From positions 1-64,000 of the forward strand of contig NZ_BCMQ01000001.1 of assembly GCF_001485415.1 (NCBI RefSeq): a stretch of 64,000 nucleotides of DNA. The letters are read 5' to 3'. Shown in pieces: positions 43,435 to 53,200 of this stretch. This DNA comes from Myroides odoratimimus (GTDB lineage: Bacteria; Bacteroidota; Bacteroidia; Flavobacteriales; Flavobacteriaceae). Both the position numbers and the translations under genes were made by a program. The notes under the pieces were generated by a model that saw only the letters and a list, made by a program, of their open reading frames with translations, was not told where the DNA came from and searched no databases. How positions within the stretch are numbered: position 1 is the stretch's first letter; every line of letters starts with the position of its first letter.

Positions 43435-44058
43435 TTATTCTTCTAATAATGCCTTTATATCCTCCTTTAACCAAGCAACACCTTCATCACTGGTCCCATC
43501 GTAATAAACTACAGGATTACCATGCTCATCTTTACGAGAACGAATATTCCCTTCCTTATCTATCAGGGCAAATAAACCTGAATGTTCAAAACCACCTGGT
43601 GCATCAGGATTAACTCCTGTGTATAAATTAAACTTCTTCGCTAAATCATAAATATACTTAGCATCTCCCGTCATCATATGCCAATATGGATTCTTCACTC
43701 CTAATCCTTCTGCATGAGTATGTAGAGCCTCTACAGTATCACGAGTAGGGTCTATCGTAATAGAAGCAATACCAAAATCTAATTTTCCATAGAATGTATC
43801 TTGTATTTTCAACATATTCGCATTCATAATAGGGCAGATAGTAGGACAGTTAGCAAAGAAGAACTCTACTAAATATACTTTCCCTTTATAATTATCATTG
43901 GTAATCGTCTTATTATTGTGATCCACTAATTCAAATTTAGGTGCAGTACCTATAATTTCTAAATCAGCTTTCTCAAACTTTTTAATAATCTTAGGCACAG
44001 CCCAAATTCCAAATATTAAAATAATAAGTGAGATCCAGATATACGACTTGTCTTTCAT
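43435..44058 (-). CDS. SCO1/SenC-family copper chaperone
   Basis: 207 residues. An N-terminal membrane anchor (about 5-24) is followed by a thioredoxin-fold domain with the copper site CPTICP (Cys71, Cys75) and the conserved His159 (FEHSGLFALID). It delivers copper to, or reduces, the CuA site of oxidase subunit II. It sits 1 bp after a Cys-less SCO-like gene and 10 bp before DUF420. Confidence 0.95.
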   Translation of the reverse strand: MKDKSYIWISLIILIFGIWAVPKIIKKFEKADLEIIGTAPKFELVDHNNKTITNDNYKGKVYLVEFFFANCPTICPIMNANMLKIQDTFYGKLDFGIASITIDPTRDTVEALHTHAEGLGVKNPYWHMMTGDAKYIYDLAKKFNLYTGVNPDAPGGFEHSGLFALIDKEGNIRSRKDEHGNPVVYYDGTSDEGVAWLKEDIKALLEE

Positions 44059-44059
44059 A

Positions 44060-44716
44060 TTATTCGTTTGTATTAATTCGTTTATATTTTTTTAATGCTA
44101 ATCGATACTCAGCCAAAAGCACTTTCACATCATCCATCATATCATTATTTAACTCTGCTGCTGATATTGTTGAGTAACCTTCCTTATACTCATAATTCCC
44201 TATTTTATTCTCTCCTTTACGTCCACGTACATTTCGGTCTTTATCCACTAGATAGACATTGCTACTTGCTAAATCACTATCTAACTTGCCAACAAGACCC
44301 AATGAATTAAAGAACTCTTGTATCTCCTCTGGTTTTAAGAATAGATAATTCCAATTAGACATATCAGATATCGGGCTCAACTCATCTACTACCTTCTGAG
44401 CGGCTTCCTCACTTCCATAAGGCAATACCATCACTAACTGAAAATCTTCAAAATCTTTATATCGTTTATATATCTTCTGATTTAAATTAAAGGCATCTCC
44501 TCTATCGCGGAACAAATGCGCTCCTGGAAAACCTAATACAGTAATCTTACCGTCTAAAGAAGGCATCTTGTCCAAGGACGAAGTTCCATTTGGAAAATCC
44601 TGAACACCTTCAGTAATTATAGGCAAACGCTTAAATTGATTAACACCTGTTGCAAAGAATAAGTATGCACAAATAGGCATCACAAACAGCAACGTTAGAA
44701 TTAAATATTTTTTCAT
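44060..44716 (-). CDS. SCO-like membrane-anchored protein lacking the copper site
   Basis: 218 residues from ATG 44716; an in-frame TTG at 44743 lies inside the -7 box. N-terminal anchor (about 4-22), then a region that follows SCO in outline: KITVLGFPGAHLF in place of the strand leading to CxxxC, and NVYLVDKDRNVRGRKGENK in place of the FALID segment, where SCO has a closely similar string. The only Cys is in the membrane anchor, and the copper-site Cys pair and His are missing. It directly precedes the true SCO gene. Probably a structural or redox-inactive partner in oxidase assembly. Confidence 0.75.
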   Translation of the reverse strand: MKKYLILTLLFVMPICAYLFFATGVNQFKRLPIITEGVQDFPNGTSSLDKMPSLDGKITVLGFPGAHLFRDRGDAFNLNQKIYKRYKDFEDFQLVMVLPYGSEEAAQKVVDELSPISDMSNWNYLFLKPEEIQEFFNSLGLVGKLDSDLASSNVYLVDKDRNVRGRKGENKIGNYEYKEGYSTISAAELNNDMMDDVKVLLAEYRLALKKYKRINTNE

Positions 44717-44740
44717 TTTTACACAATGTTGACTAACTAA

Positions 44741-44748
44741 CAAAAATA
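44741..44748 (-). promoter_or_regulatory. -7 box of the SCO/DUF420 sub-operon
   Basis: TATTTTTG on the minus strand, 24 bp before ATG 44716 and just past the terminator of the subunit IV gene. Confidence 0.5.
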
Positions 44749-44775
44749 AAAAAAGGCGGTCAATAAACCGCCTTT
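44749..44775 (-). terminator. Terminator after the subunit IV gene
   Basis: AAAGGCGGT (44752-44760) and ACCGCCTTT (44767-44775). On the minus strand TTTTATTTTTG follows. It separates oxidase subunit genes from assembly genes. Confidence 0.82.
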
Positions 44776-44796
44776 AAAATATATAATAATATGTTA

Positions 44797-45153
44797 TTAA
44801 AATATCCACTTATATTGTGAGTTTTGGAATACATCGAAGATGTAATTACCTTCTGTCAACACTAAAGTGATTAAATAAACACATAAGAAAGTAAGAACTC
44901 CTGCTACAGACCATCTGAATGCTGATTTCTCTTGTTCTAAGTGCATAAATGCCCACATAATGTAGTATGCCTTAACAATCGTTAAGATAATGAAGATATA
45001 GTTCAATAAACTTAATCCAAAAATATGTACGTGGTGTAGAGATTCAGGTTTAATAATACCTAAGATAACCTCTACTAGAGTAACTACAGACATGATTACG
45101 AATACTGTCCATATTCTCTTTGTATTTGAATGATGTGCTCCTTCTGCTGCCAT
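44797..45153 (-). CDS. Cytochrome c oxidase subunit IV (caa3-type, CoxD/CtaF-like)
   Basis: 118 residues with three membrane helices (about 14-32, 45-66, 80-102). LSLLNYIFIILTIVKAYYIM and FMHLEQEKSAFR match the prokaryotic subunit IV family (PF03626-like). It is a small structural subunit of the heme-copper oxidase and lies 18 bp after subunit III. Confidence 0.9.
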   Translation of the reverse strand: MAAEGAHHSNTKRIWTVFVIMSVVTLVEVILGIIKPESLHHVHIFGLSLLNYIFIILTIVKAYYIMWAFMHLEQEKSAFRWSVAGVLTFLCVYLITLVLTEGNYIFDVFQNSQYKWIF

Positions 45154-45171
45154 TTTACTTTATTTTTAAAA

Positions 45172-46152
45172 TTAAACTAAATAGAAGAATGTAAATACAA
45201 ACACCCATACTAAATCCACAAAGTGCCAGTATAATCCTCCTTTTTCAACCATTTCGTAAGAACCTCTTCTTTGGTAAGTTCCTAATAATACGTTGAAGAA
45301 AATTACTACATTAATTAAAATCCCTGTAAATACGTGGAATCCGTGGAATCCAGTAATGAAGAAGAAGAAATCTGCGAATACTTTATGTCCGTACTCATTG
45401 CGGATTAAGTTAGCTCCTTCTACTACTAATACAGCATCTTCTAAACGTTTAACTGATTGCTCTCTAGTTAAAATTTCTTTGTGCTTAGCATCTGTAGTTA
45501 ATTGAGTTCTAATTCTTACGTTAGGATTAGCTTCAAAACCTGCTTTTACTTCTGCTAAAGAATATGTAGGTGCATTCTCTCCTTTTACAAACCAAGTAGC
45601 TTTAGCTCTTGTTAAAGTAGCCTCATCTCTGTTTGGATCTACTTTTGCAAAATCACCTAATGCAATCTGTTTACCATCTTCTCCTACGAACTGTAAGATA
45701 GATCCTCCACGAGTCTCTACTGCTCCGTAAGTTCCGTTAATAAAGTTTTTCCACTCCCATGCTTGTGATCCTAAGAATACTAAACCTCCTATGATCGTTA
45801 AGAACATGTACACTGCTACTTTATTCTTTTTCATTTGATGTCCAGCATCTACAGCTAATACCATAGTAACTGAAGAGAAAATTAAAATAAAAGTCATCAA
45901 TGCCACATAGAACATCGGCGCATCTACACCGTGTAAAAATGGAAAGTGATTAAATACTTCGTCCGCAATCGGCCAAGTATCCATGAATTTGTAACGAGTA
46001 AACCCGTATCCTACAAGGAATCCACAAAAAGTTAATGAATCTGATAATATGAAATACCACATCATCATTTTACCATAGCTTACTTTAAGAGGCTCATTTC
46101 CTCCACCCCAAGTAGTTTCTTTAGTAGCTGCTGTAGTAACTGTCGCTCCCAT
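45172..46152 (-). CDS. Cytochrome c oxidase subunit III with internal insertion
   Basis: 326 residues, longer than usual. Membrane helices are seen at about 28-50, 78-100, 112-132 and then 258-285 and 306-326, with the family motifs FFFFITGFHGFHVFTG and YWHFVDLVWVFVF near the end. Between helix 3 and the next (about 140-256) lies a hydrophilic stretch of about 115 residues that shorter subunit III proteins lack; it should project outside the membrane. It forms part of the proton-pumping oxidase with subunit I at the right end of the window. Confidence 0.93.
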   Translation of the reverse strand: MGATVTTAATKETTWGGGNEPLKVSYGKMMMWYFILSDSLTFCGFLVGYGFTRYKFMDTWPIADEVFNHFPFLHGVDAPMFYVALMTFILIFSSVTMVLAVDAGHQMKKNKVAVYMFLTIIGGLVFLGSQAWEWKNFINGTYGAVETRGGSILQFVGEDGKQIALGDFAKVDPNRDEATLTRAKATWFVKGENAPTYSLAEVKAGFEANPNVRIRTQLTTDAKHKEILTREQSVKRLEDAVLVVEGANLIRNEYGHKVFADFFFFITGFHGFHVFTGILINVVIFFNVLLGTYQRRGSYEMVEKGGLYWHFVDLVWVFVFTFFYLV

Positions 46153-46196
46153 AAAATGTTGTTAGTTATAAAGTTTTCAAATTTAGTTTATTTTTT

Positions 46197-46778
46197 TTAT
46201 TTAAAGAATGTAAAAAATAAAAACAAATAAATCCACAATAAATCCAAAAAGTGCCAAAACCATGCACACAATTCAATTCCAATATATTGCTGTGAATTAT
46301 ACTTTTGTTTAAAATGATTATAAATTACATACAATAGTGATAAAACCCCTCCAGCTAAGTGAGCGATGTGCACTATTACGATCACATATAAAAATGATGT
46401 GGTAATCGTACTCTCACTCCCAGTGAAGAAATATCCCATAGATATTACCTCATTAAAGCCTTTGAACTGCAAAAAAACGAATAACAATCCTAATATCAAA
46501 GTAGAAACTAGATAAGTAGTTGTTTTATTGCGATCATTTTGTTTTATAGCCTTATATGCTAAGTGCATAGTAACGCTACTTATTGCGATTGCTAATGTAC
46601 TATATAAAAAAGAATTTGGCAATTGAAACTCTGCTAACCAGTCTGGACGTGACTTACTTACTACATAAGCACTCGTTAGACCAGCGAAGACCATCATAAT
46701 ACTACCTATCCCGAAAAGCATCATCACCTTTAATGCCTTTCCTTTTCTTTCGTATTGTTCTTGAGCTGTTATATCCAT
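46197..46778 (-). CDS. Cytochrome c oxidase subunit III, short form
   Basis: 193 residues, five membrane helices. The motifs FLYVIVIVHIAHLAGGVL and ELCAWFWHFLDLLWIYLFLF mark it as heme-copper oxidase subunit III (CoxC/CyoC). The longer subunit III lies 44 bp downstream, so the cluster has two genes of this type in tandem, a common Bacteroidota arrangement. Confidence 0.93.
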   Translation of the reverse strand: MDITAQEQYERKGKALKVMMLFGIGSIMMVFAGLTSAYVVSKSRPDWLAEFQLPNSFLYSTLAIAISSVTMHLAYKAIKQNDRNKTTTYLVSTLILGLLFVFLQFKGFNEVISMGYFFTGSESTITTSFLYVIVIVHIAHLAGGVLSLLYVIYNHFKQKYNSQQYIGIELCAWFWHFLDLLWIYLFLFFTFFK

Positions 46779-46784
46779 TTATTG

Positions 46785-47699
46785 TTATCTTAAAATTTTA
46801 TCAAGTATATAGATTATCTGTATTAACGAAATATACGTCACACTCACTAACATCAGTGAACGTGCTGCCTTATCTGTTCTTTTCTTATACAGTTTTATTC
46901 CTGCCCATAACATCCATAATCCTGCTAATAACACTAGCACAGCTGATACAGGTGTTAGGTATAATCTACCTGTAACTCCAAATGCAGGGAATACAGACGC
47001 AATGATTAACCAAATCGTGTATAAGATAATCTGTGTCGCAGTCTTAGAATCCTTCTCTCCTGTAGGTAACATAGAGAATCCTCCCTTTTTATAGTCGTCA
47101 TATAAGAACCAACCAATAGCCCAGAAGTGTGGGAACTGCCAGAAAAACTGAATAATAAATAATGTTCCTGCCTCTATACCAAAGTTATTAGTAGCCGCTA
47201 CCCATCCTAACATGAAAGGAATAGCACCTGGGAAAGCTCCTACGAAAACTGATAGAGGGGTAATAGTCTTTAACGGTGTATATACACTCGTGTACAAAAA
47301 GATAGAGATAGCACCGAACATAGCCGTCTTAGGATTCACTACATAAAGGATAGCGATACCTAATACTGTAAGCGTACAAGCTAAAATAAAAGCTGCACTA
47401 GGCTTAACTCTTCCAGACGCGATAGGACGATTCATAGTACGAGTCATCTTCGCATCTAGCTCTCTCTCTATAATTTGATTAAATACATTAGAAGCACCTA
47501 CCATACAGTATCCTCCTATAGCAAGAGCTAGTACTGTAAGAATGTCAATACTTCCTAAATCGGGTATAGCTAAAAAGTAACCAGCTATGGTAGAAAAAAC
47601 TACGCTGAGTGCCAACCCCATTTTAGTCATTTCTTTAAACTCCGTCAACACAGAAGTTGACGTATTTTTTTCAGACGATAAATTCAAAGCTGTTTTCAT
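46785..47699 (-). CDS. cyoE: Protoheme IX farnesyltransferase (heme O synthase)
   Basis: 304 residues with about nine membrane helices. It attaches a farnesyl group to heme B to make heme O for the oxidase. The active-site loop is NQIIERELDAKMTRTMNRP (about 74-92; Asp/Glu/Arg residues bind diphosphate), with a second Asp-rich loop at LYDDYKKGGF. Also called ctaB. It heads the oxidase cluster and has its own -7 box. Confidence 0.96.
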   Translation of the reverse strand: MKTALNLSSEKNTSTSVLTEFKEMTKMGLALSVVFSTIAGYFLAIPDLGSIDILTVLALAIGGYCMVGASNVFNQIIERELDAKMTRTMNRPIASGRVKPSAAFILACTLTVLGIAILYVVNPKTAMFGAISIFLYTSVYTPLKTITPLSVFVGAFPGAIPFMLGWVAATNNFGIEAGTLFIIQFFWQFPHFWAIGWFLYDDYKKGGFSMLPTGEKDSKTATQIILYTIWLIIASVFPAFGVTGRLYLTPVSAVLVLLAGLWMLWAGIKLYKKRTDKAARSLMLVSVTYISLIQIIYILDKILR

Positions 47700-47716
47700 T
47701 TGTTTTTAATGATGTG

Positions 47717-47724
47717 CAAATATA
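47717..47724 (-). promoter_or_regulatory. -7 box of the cyoE/oxidase operon
   Basis: TATATTTG on the minus strand, 17 bp before the cyoE ATG. No -33 box at the ideal distance. Confidence 0.5.
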
Positions 47725-48334
47725 GTTCAATTTTTAAAACAATACCTAAAAACAAACGTGACAGCCTTTAATATAACCTTTTTTTAAATATCCTCAGTCT
47801 TTAGTGTTCTAAAAAAAAAACATTCAAATAAATCAGCACTTTCACAAAAGAAACATTGATGATAATCACAAACAACTAAGATTGCTATGACTATCAAAAC
47901 GAATTAAATATGTTTTTTAACAATTCTTACACTTATACCAATAGCTACTAAGTCAATTTAATGCAATTCACAACCAAAATAATACAACTTGTATTCTTCT
48001 CTTTTTCTAAATTCCAACACTAAAATATAGAAACACAAGGATAATCCTCTTCAAAAAACAAAGCCATAAAACACATCCAATGTTATCTACTTTCTGACTT
48101 AGAAATAAAAATTCTACAAGGCATTATAGTTATTCAACAACAATAAAATAGAATGCAACCATCTTATCAAAGTAATCCTGATAACAAAACACCTTTTTAG
48201 AAAAAATACAACGCTATTCATTCCAACATTAATACGCTATGCAGCTTTATTATCAATTCAAAAACAGGCTTAAATAAACAGCATTACAAAAAAAACAATA
48301 ATCTACTTATTTACAACATCTTAAACCTTTCTAA

Positions 48335-48388
48335 TCGGCAGTTATCGCATAGTGGTCGCATAGTGTTGCCATACTGCTCGCATATTTT
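48335..48388. repeat. 11-bp phased tandem repeat, about 5 units
   Basis: Units TCGCATAGTGG (48345-48355), TCGCATAGTGT (48356-48366), TGCCATACTGC (48367-48377) and TCGCATATTTT (48378-48388), preceded by a weaker TCGGCAGTTA unit. The 11-bp period is close to one helical turn, so every unit faces the same side of the DNA. Confidence 0.75.
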
Positions 48389-48603
48389 TGGCTAGTTTTA
48401 ATGCTATCACTACCCTATCATTATTCCATAACCATCTCATCGTACCCATAATGATTCCTTATGCATATACGATATTATAACCCTCTTCGCTATTTCTAAT
48501 TAAAAACAATAAGTTTAAAAGCTTATCTAAACATTCAATGCACTTATCTAATACTTGTGATAAAACTCCTTAAAACCGCAAAAAAGCATCTCACAACAAG
48601 GCA

Positions 48604-48633
48604 CAAAAAAAGAGCATCTAGTTTAGATGCTCT
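48604..48633 (-). terminator. Terminator of deoC
   Basis: AGAGCATCTA (48611-48620) and TAGATGCTCT (48624-48633). On the minus strand a run of seven T follows. Confidence 0.82.
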
Positions 48634-48655
48634 CATATAGAACTAAAATGTAATC

Positions 48656-49402
48656 TTAGTAATTATCTACTGTACCTGATCCGTCAACAATGATCTTAGC
48701 AGAAGAAGTTCCTAGACGTTTCACTCCTAAATCAATTAATTTGATCGCGAAGTCTTTATCACGTACTCCTCCAGAAGCTTTTACAGGTAGAGGCCCAGCG
48801 TTCTCTAACATTAAAATCATTGCTTCTAGTGTAGCACCATTCGGTTTACCACCTTCTGTTTTATAGAATCCTGTTGAAGATTTCACAAACACTTTCTCAT
48901 AATCTTTCTCATTGAACTTCGATAACACCACATTTTTAATCAATGCTGTTAACTGCACAATTTGATTATCTGTCAAAGCAGCAGTCTCTATAATCCACTT
49001 CACTACTTTTCCAGCATCAAGACCTAGCTTCGTACACTCTGCTACTTCTTTTTTTACTTGTTCTACTTCTCCTTTTTGGAAAGCAGTATAATCAACTACA
49101 TAGTCAATCTCATCCACCCCATCAGCAATGGCTTGTTTAGCTTCAGCTAACTTCGCCTCTAGACCGCGGTTCCCTTCTGGAAAATCTATAACTGTACCGA
49201 TCGCCACCTTTGAGTTAGCAGCATCCACCATTTTTCGTCCCATCTTTACTTGGTCAGGGCGAATCATTGCTAATTTAAATTTCTCATCAATTGCTTCTTG
49301 AATTAAATCAGCTACTACCTGATTATTTTCTACTTCAGTTAAACCAGCTTGATCAGCTAATTTTAAATAAGTAGAATCCATAAATTCCCTTAAGTCTCTC
49401 AT
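48656..49402 (-). CDS. deoC: Deoxyribose-phosphate aldolase
   Basis: 248 residues. It splits 2-deoxyribose 5-phosphate into acetaldehyde and glyceraldehyde 3-phosphate in deoxynucleoside breakdown. TIM-barrel motifs: DEIDYVVDYTAF, GKVVKWIIETAALT and VFVKSSTGFYKTEGG with the Schiff-base Lys174, then VKASGGVRD. Normal length. Monocistronic, bracketed by terminators. Confidence 0.96.
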   Translation of the reverse strand: MRDLREFMDSTYLKLADQAGLTEVENNQVVADLIQEAIDEKFKLAMIRPDQVKMGRKMVDAANSKVAIGTVIDFPEGNRGLEAKLAEAKQAIADGVDEIDYVVDYTAFQKGEVEQVKKEVAECTKLGLDAGKVVKWIIETAALTDNQIVQLTALIKNVVLSKFNEKDYEKVFVKSSTGFYKTEGGKPNGATLEAMILMLENAGPLPVKASGGVRDKDFAIKLIDLGVKRLGTSSAKIIVDGSGTVDNY

Positions 49403-49422
49403 AATCTAAATATATTTAAAAC

Positions 49423-49454
49423 AAAAAAAATGACCCCATGATGGGGTCATTTTT
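49423..49454 (-). terminator. Terminator of the vanZ-like gene
   Basis: AAAAATGACCCCAT and ATGGGGTCATTTTT (about 49426-49454). On the minus strand a T run follows. It lies just before the deoC start. Confidence 0.82.
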
Positions 49455-49459
49455 AAATC

Positions 49460-49840
49460 TTATTTCTTTCTTCTAAAAAGAGTCAAACATAGTAATACCC
49501 CAAATAAACTACCTAGACAGTTTGCTAATTCGTCAGCCCATTCTGCACTTCGAGAAGAAGTGAAGTAATACTGTAATAACTCTACAGTGCCTCCCATTAA
49601 ACTAGCAATAGTAAAGATAAGAATACTTACCCAAATTCTAGACCTATTTGGCTTACTTTTCACTAAATATACAAACCAAATTATGGAAAATACAAAATAA
49701 AAAGTAAAATGTGCTACTTTGTCTTTATATGGGATATCAAATCTTGGTGCTTTTGCAATAGTATCACTATCCAACAGGCAACCTGCTAATACAAGACCTG
49801 TCCATAGTATTCCTAATACAAAAAAAGTTTTACGCCCCAA
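49460..49840 (-). CDS. VanZ-family membrane protein
   Basis: 126 residues, four membrane helices. [20 protein letters not shown] and [20 protein letters not shown], then [12 protein letters not shown], are the usual VanZ family signatures. The cellular role of most VanZ proteins is unknown. The only start available is TTG at 49840, inside the end of gcvH (11-bp overlap), suggesting coupled translation. The pairing gcvH-vanZ seems common in flavobacteria. Confidence 0.85.
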   Translation of the reverse strand: MGRKTFFVLGILWTGLVLAGCLLDSDTIAKAPRFDIPYKDKVAHFTFYFVFSIIWFVYLVKSKPNRSRIWVSILIFTIASLMGGTVELLQYYFTSSRSAEWADELANCLGSLFGVLLCLTLFRRKK

Positions 49841-50210
49841 TCAATTCTTTATATTGTGCATCTGATAATAAAGATGATACTTCATCCATATTAGACACTT
49901 TTACTTTAATCATCCATCCTGCTCCGTAAGGATCAGTATTCACTAACTCTGGCTCTGTATCTAAGCCTTCGTTAAACTCGATCACCTCTCCTGACAATGG
50001 TAAGAATAAGTCAGAAACGGTTTTTACTGCTTCTACAGTTCCGAAAACTTCATCTCTATCTAAAGTTTGATCCAATGTCTCAACTTCTACATAAACGATA
50101 TCTCCAAGTTCTCTCTGAGCGAAGTCAGTAATTCCAATTGTAGCAACATCTCCTTCGATAGCTACCCACTCGTGATCTTTAGTGTACTTTAAATTAGCTG
50201 GTATATTCAT
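49830..50210 (-). CDS. gcvH: Glycine cleavage system H protein
   Basis: 126 residues, standard length. It carries a lipoyl group on Lys63 ([20 protein letters not shown]) that shuttles the aminomethyl intermediate between the P, T and L proteins; those genes are not in the window. Other conserved parts: KYTKDHEWV at the N terminus and [10 protein letters not shown] near the end. Own -7 box at 50227-50234; followed by the overlapping vanZ-like gene. Confidence 0.97.
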   Translation of the reverse strand: MNIPANLKYTKDHEWVAIEGDVATIGITDFAQRELGDIVYVEVETLDQTLDRDEVFGTVEAVKTVSDLFLPLSGEVIEFNEGLDTEPELVNTDPYGAGWMIKVKVSNMDEVSSLLSDAQYKELIGA

Positions 50211-50226
50211 TATAATAAGTTTTTAG

Positions 50227-50234
50227 CAAATGTA
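50227..50234 (-). promoter_or_regulatory. gcvH -7 box
   Basis: TACATTTG on the minus strand matches TAnnTTTG, 16 bp before the gcvH ATG and just after the sprA stop. Confidence 0.5.
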
Positions 50235-50267
50235 TAATATTATTACATAATGTGGAACCAATATCCG

Positions 50268-53200
50268 TTAATTTCCAAAATTATATCGCATTGTAAAACC
50301 TGCTCGAATATTCGTGATTGGATACATAGTCGAAATAACGGCTTTAGAGAATGAATGGTCATAGAAGAAGAGCGCTGTAAGGTTCTTACTCAACATATAG
50401 TCTGCTGACAATTTCAACGACCACATATTTTGTCCTCCACCAGTCTGGCTATTTCCATAGTCTAGATAGCGCACTACCGTCTCTCTCTTCGTCAATGTGA
50501 AGTCTGCCTTAATATTAATATCACTAGCGATTCTTCCTCCCATTCCATTGTTAGCATACATCGAGTTAAACCCTACGTCTTTGACACGGTACCCCAATCC
50601 TAATACAAAGTCATTCCCATTCGTCTCTGTCAATAAATTATTGTCAAAGCTCAACGATAGCATTCTATCTTTTCTCATCTCTAAAGACATTCTGATCGAA
50701 GATTTTGTCTCCACTTCAAAACGGATTAAAGGATTAAACTGCTCAAATAATGTAGCATTGTTTACAACATATTCACTAGGGTAATTACCATATTTATTTA
50801 CTTCATTCGGAGCTTTATAATACTCCGTATTATAACTGTAAGACCCCAATGTATAAGAGGCTCTATATCCATGGTTAATAGAGAAGTTCTTGAAATTATC
50901 TTTAAACCATCCTATTCTCATCAGTCCTCTGTACTTCAAGTTCCAGTTAGGCAAAGGCATTCCTTTAAACAAACCTGTCGAAACCTTATTCGCATCTTTA
51001 CCTGTATACGCCGCCACAAAAGATGGTAATAATACAGACTGACTTCCTTTACTATACCCGATAGGGAATCCTTCTCTATCTAAGTTGGCAGGATTGGTAA
51101 TATCAATACCACGCTCTACAGCTAATCTATTTGCTACGATAATACGATTATCCAACATTCTGTCAAAAGTAGCTGAACTCATTAAATCACTACTAGAGAA
51201 AGCTGTACTTAACATCACCGTAGACATACTGAAGTTTCCATAACTATAAGGTGCTTGTCCTATATACTCATTGTTCTCTACCACGAATTGTTCTGAATAG
51301 TTATCAGACTTCATACGTTCAGCATAAAGATCAATAGTCAAGTCAGGTATTAAAGATATTGAAGCATTCAGGTTAAGTGTCTTATTACTAATCGTAGTAT
51401 AAGGTTGATTCATCTCTGGGTAATCTGTTAAATACCCTTTACGAGCAGCATCATATCTAATATCTGCTTGATTACCGAATACGAACCCTAAATCAGGTTT
51501 AGACGTACCAAAGAAACCTACAGTAGGTAAGAAACCTGGTAACATCGTACCACTATTCTCAGAATAATTAATCTGGATATTCTTTACAGATGTTAATACT
51601 CCTATTAATAAATCTTTCGTAGCAGTACCAAATGCAGATGGCTCCCCTTTCTCCTTCTTGTCTTTTTTCTTAGTATCTTCTTTCGCTTGTACTACTTTCT
51701 GTCCAGGAACGATAGTTGCTTTTTTCGCTTTAGAAGGCGTTCTTCTGCGATCAGAGCTTTTCACCAACCCTAAATAACGATACAAAGTCTCCATACCTAA
51801 AGTAGTATTCAGACGTTGTGTTCTCGCATTCTGAATCGTGTTCCCCAAAGAATAATTAATACCGTCTATGTCAATATTAGAATAAGCGTCTGATGCACGT
51901 TGCCAGTTAAAGCTACCTGTATAAGCATAGTTAGAACGGATAAAAGACAATACTGGAATCTTACTAAAAGGCAATTCATAATTCACTGTTAACTGCTGTG
52001 TAAACTGATTAGGCTCACCAATATTAAAGTAATCATCCCATATTGTATTCGTATTATCTACGATTCCATTTACACTGTCATAATAGTTTCGAACGATATT
52101 ATTACTACCTCCGATATAACTTAGACGAAGAGATTTAGTCAAGTCAAAATTGAATCCAAAGTTATAGTTAAAGAAATAATTTCTTCTATACAATGGATCT
52201 AAACCTATCCCTTCTACATCTATTAGTCTAAACTCTTGTCTATTATACTGACGCATAATATTAGAACTAAACGATATATTAGTCGGTAGATAATTAAAGT
52301 TAAAGTCTCTCAATAGTCCCCAATATTGCCCTTTCATAAAACCGATGTTTTTAAAAGGCTCTACAGACTTCGTTTCGAAAGCATAAGTATAATCAAGTGA
52401 TGATCTCACTTGTTGTTCTAACATTGACTCTATTTCAAAATCGTGGTGTCTCACCTCATTATACGAGTGAGATACTGTAATATTCTCTATATCATAGATA
52501 CGATTCTTTTGTTCTGGTCCTCTCTGCTTATTAACACCAATAAAGTTTATACTCTTACGCTTCGTGTAGTCCATCGCTCTCTTCTCAGCCTCTTCTGCCT
52601 CAGCTGATGTCTTCGCTCCAGACTTGATATAACTAAGCTTTAAATCAGGATTCATCGGATCGTACTCAGGCGTAATAAACTCTTCACTGATAGCATAATT
52701 AAATGGCAGTGTGATTCCCCAACGTTTAGGTAACAGTTGTCCTAAGTTTACGTTAGTCATTACACTGTACGACTTTCTATCTTCACGACTACGGTCATGA
52801 GGCCCTTGTTCTAATCCACCAAAACCAATAGTAGACTTCATCCCTGTCAAAGAGATATTAGCAAAGTCTGCTATATTAGCATCAACTGTAGCTGTAGCTG
52901 CCCATCCTCCTTTATTATCCATATCTGACATACGTAATTCATCAAACCAGAACTCTCCTGATAAGGCTTCTGCTCCTGGCGAGATATTACGTATCCCTAT
53001 CATCATCATCCTTACTTTTCCAAAGTTTGGATTCCCTTTTATACCAAGTCTTACTTTATTAGGCTTATCTCCAGCACTTGGATTTAACTCCTCTTCATTT
53101 ACATAAAATATCTTAGAACTGTCAAAACCAGGACGAGATACTTCTCCCATCTTCATCACTTTTAACTTTGCAAGTAAGTCTATAGGAAGATTTAGTTCAT

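Larger units (their letters stand above)
47700..48603. other. Long gene-free, G-poor stretch
   Basis: About 900 bp between cyoE and deoC without a reading frame of note on either strand. By eye the + strand is poor in G (several 60-base lines hold only 3-6) and rich in A and C. Apart from the cyoE -7 box at its left edge and the phased repeat block at 48335-48388, I see no structure. No tmRNA-, RNase P- or 6S-like signature is evident. Confidence 0.6.

Noticed and set aside
48335..48388. CRISPR array
   Set aside because: Units of 11 bp with no spacers.
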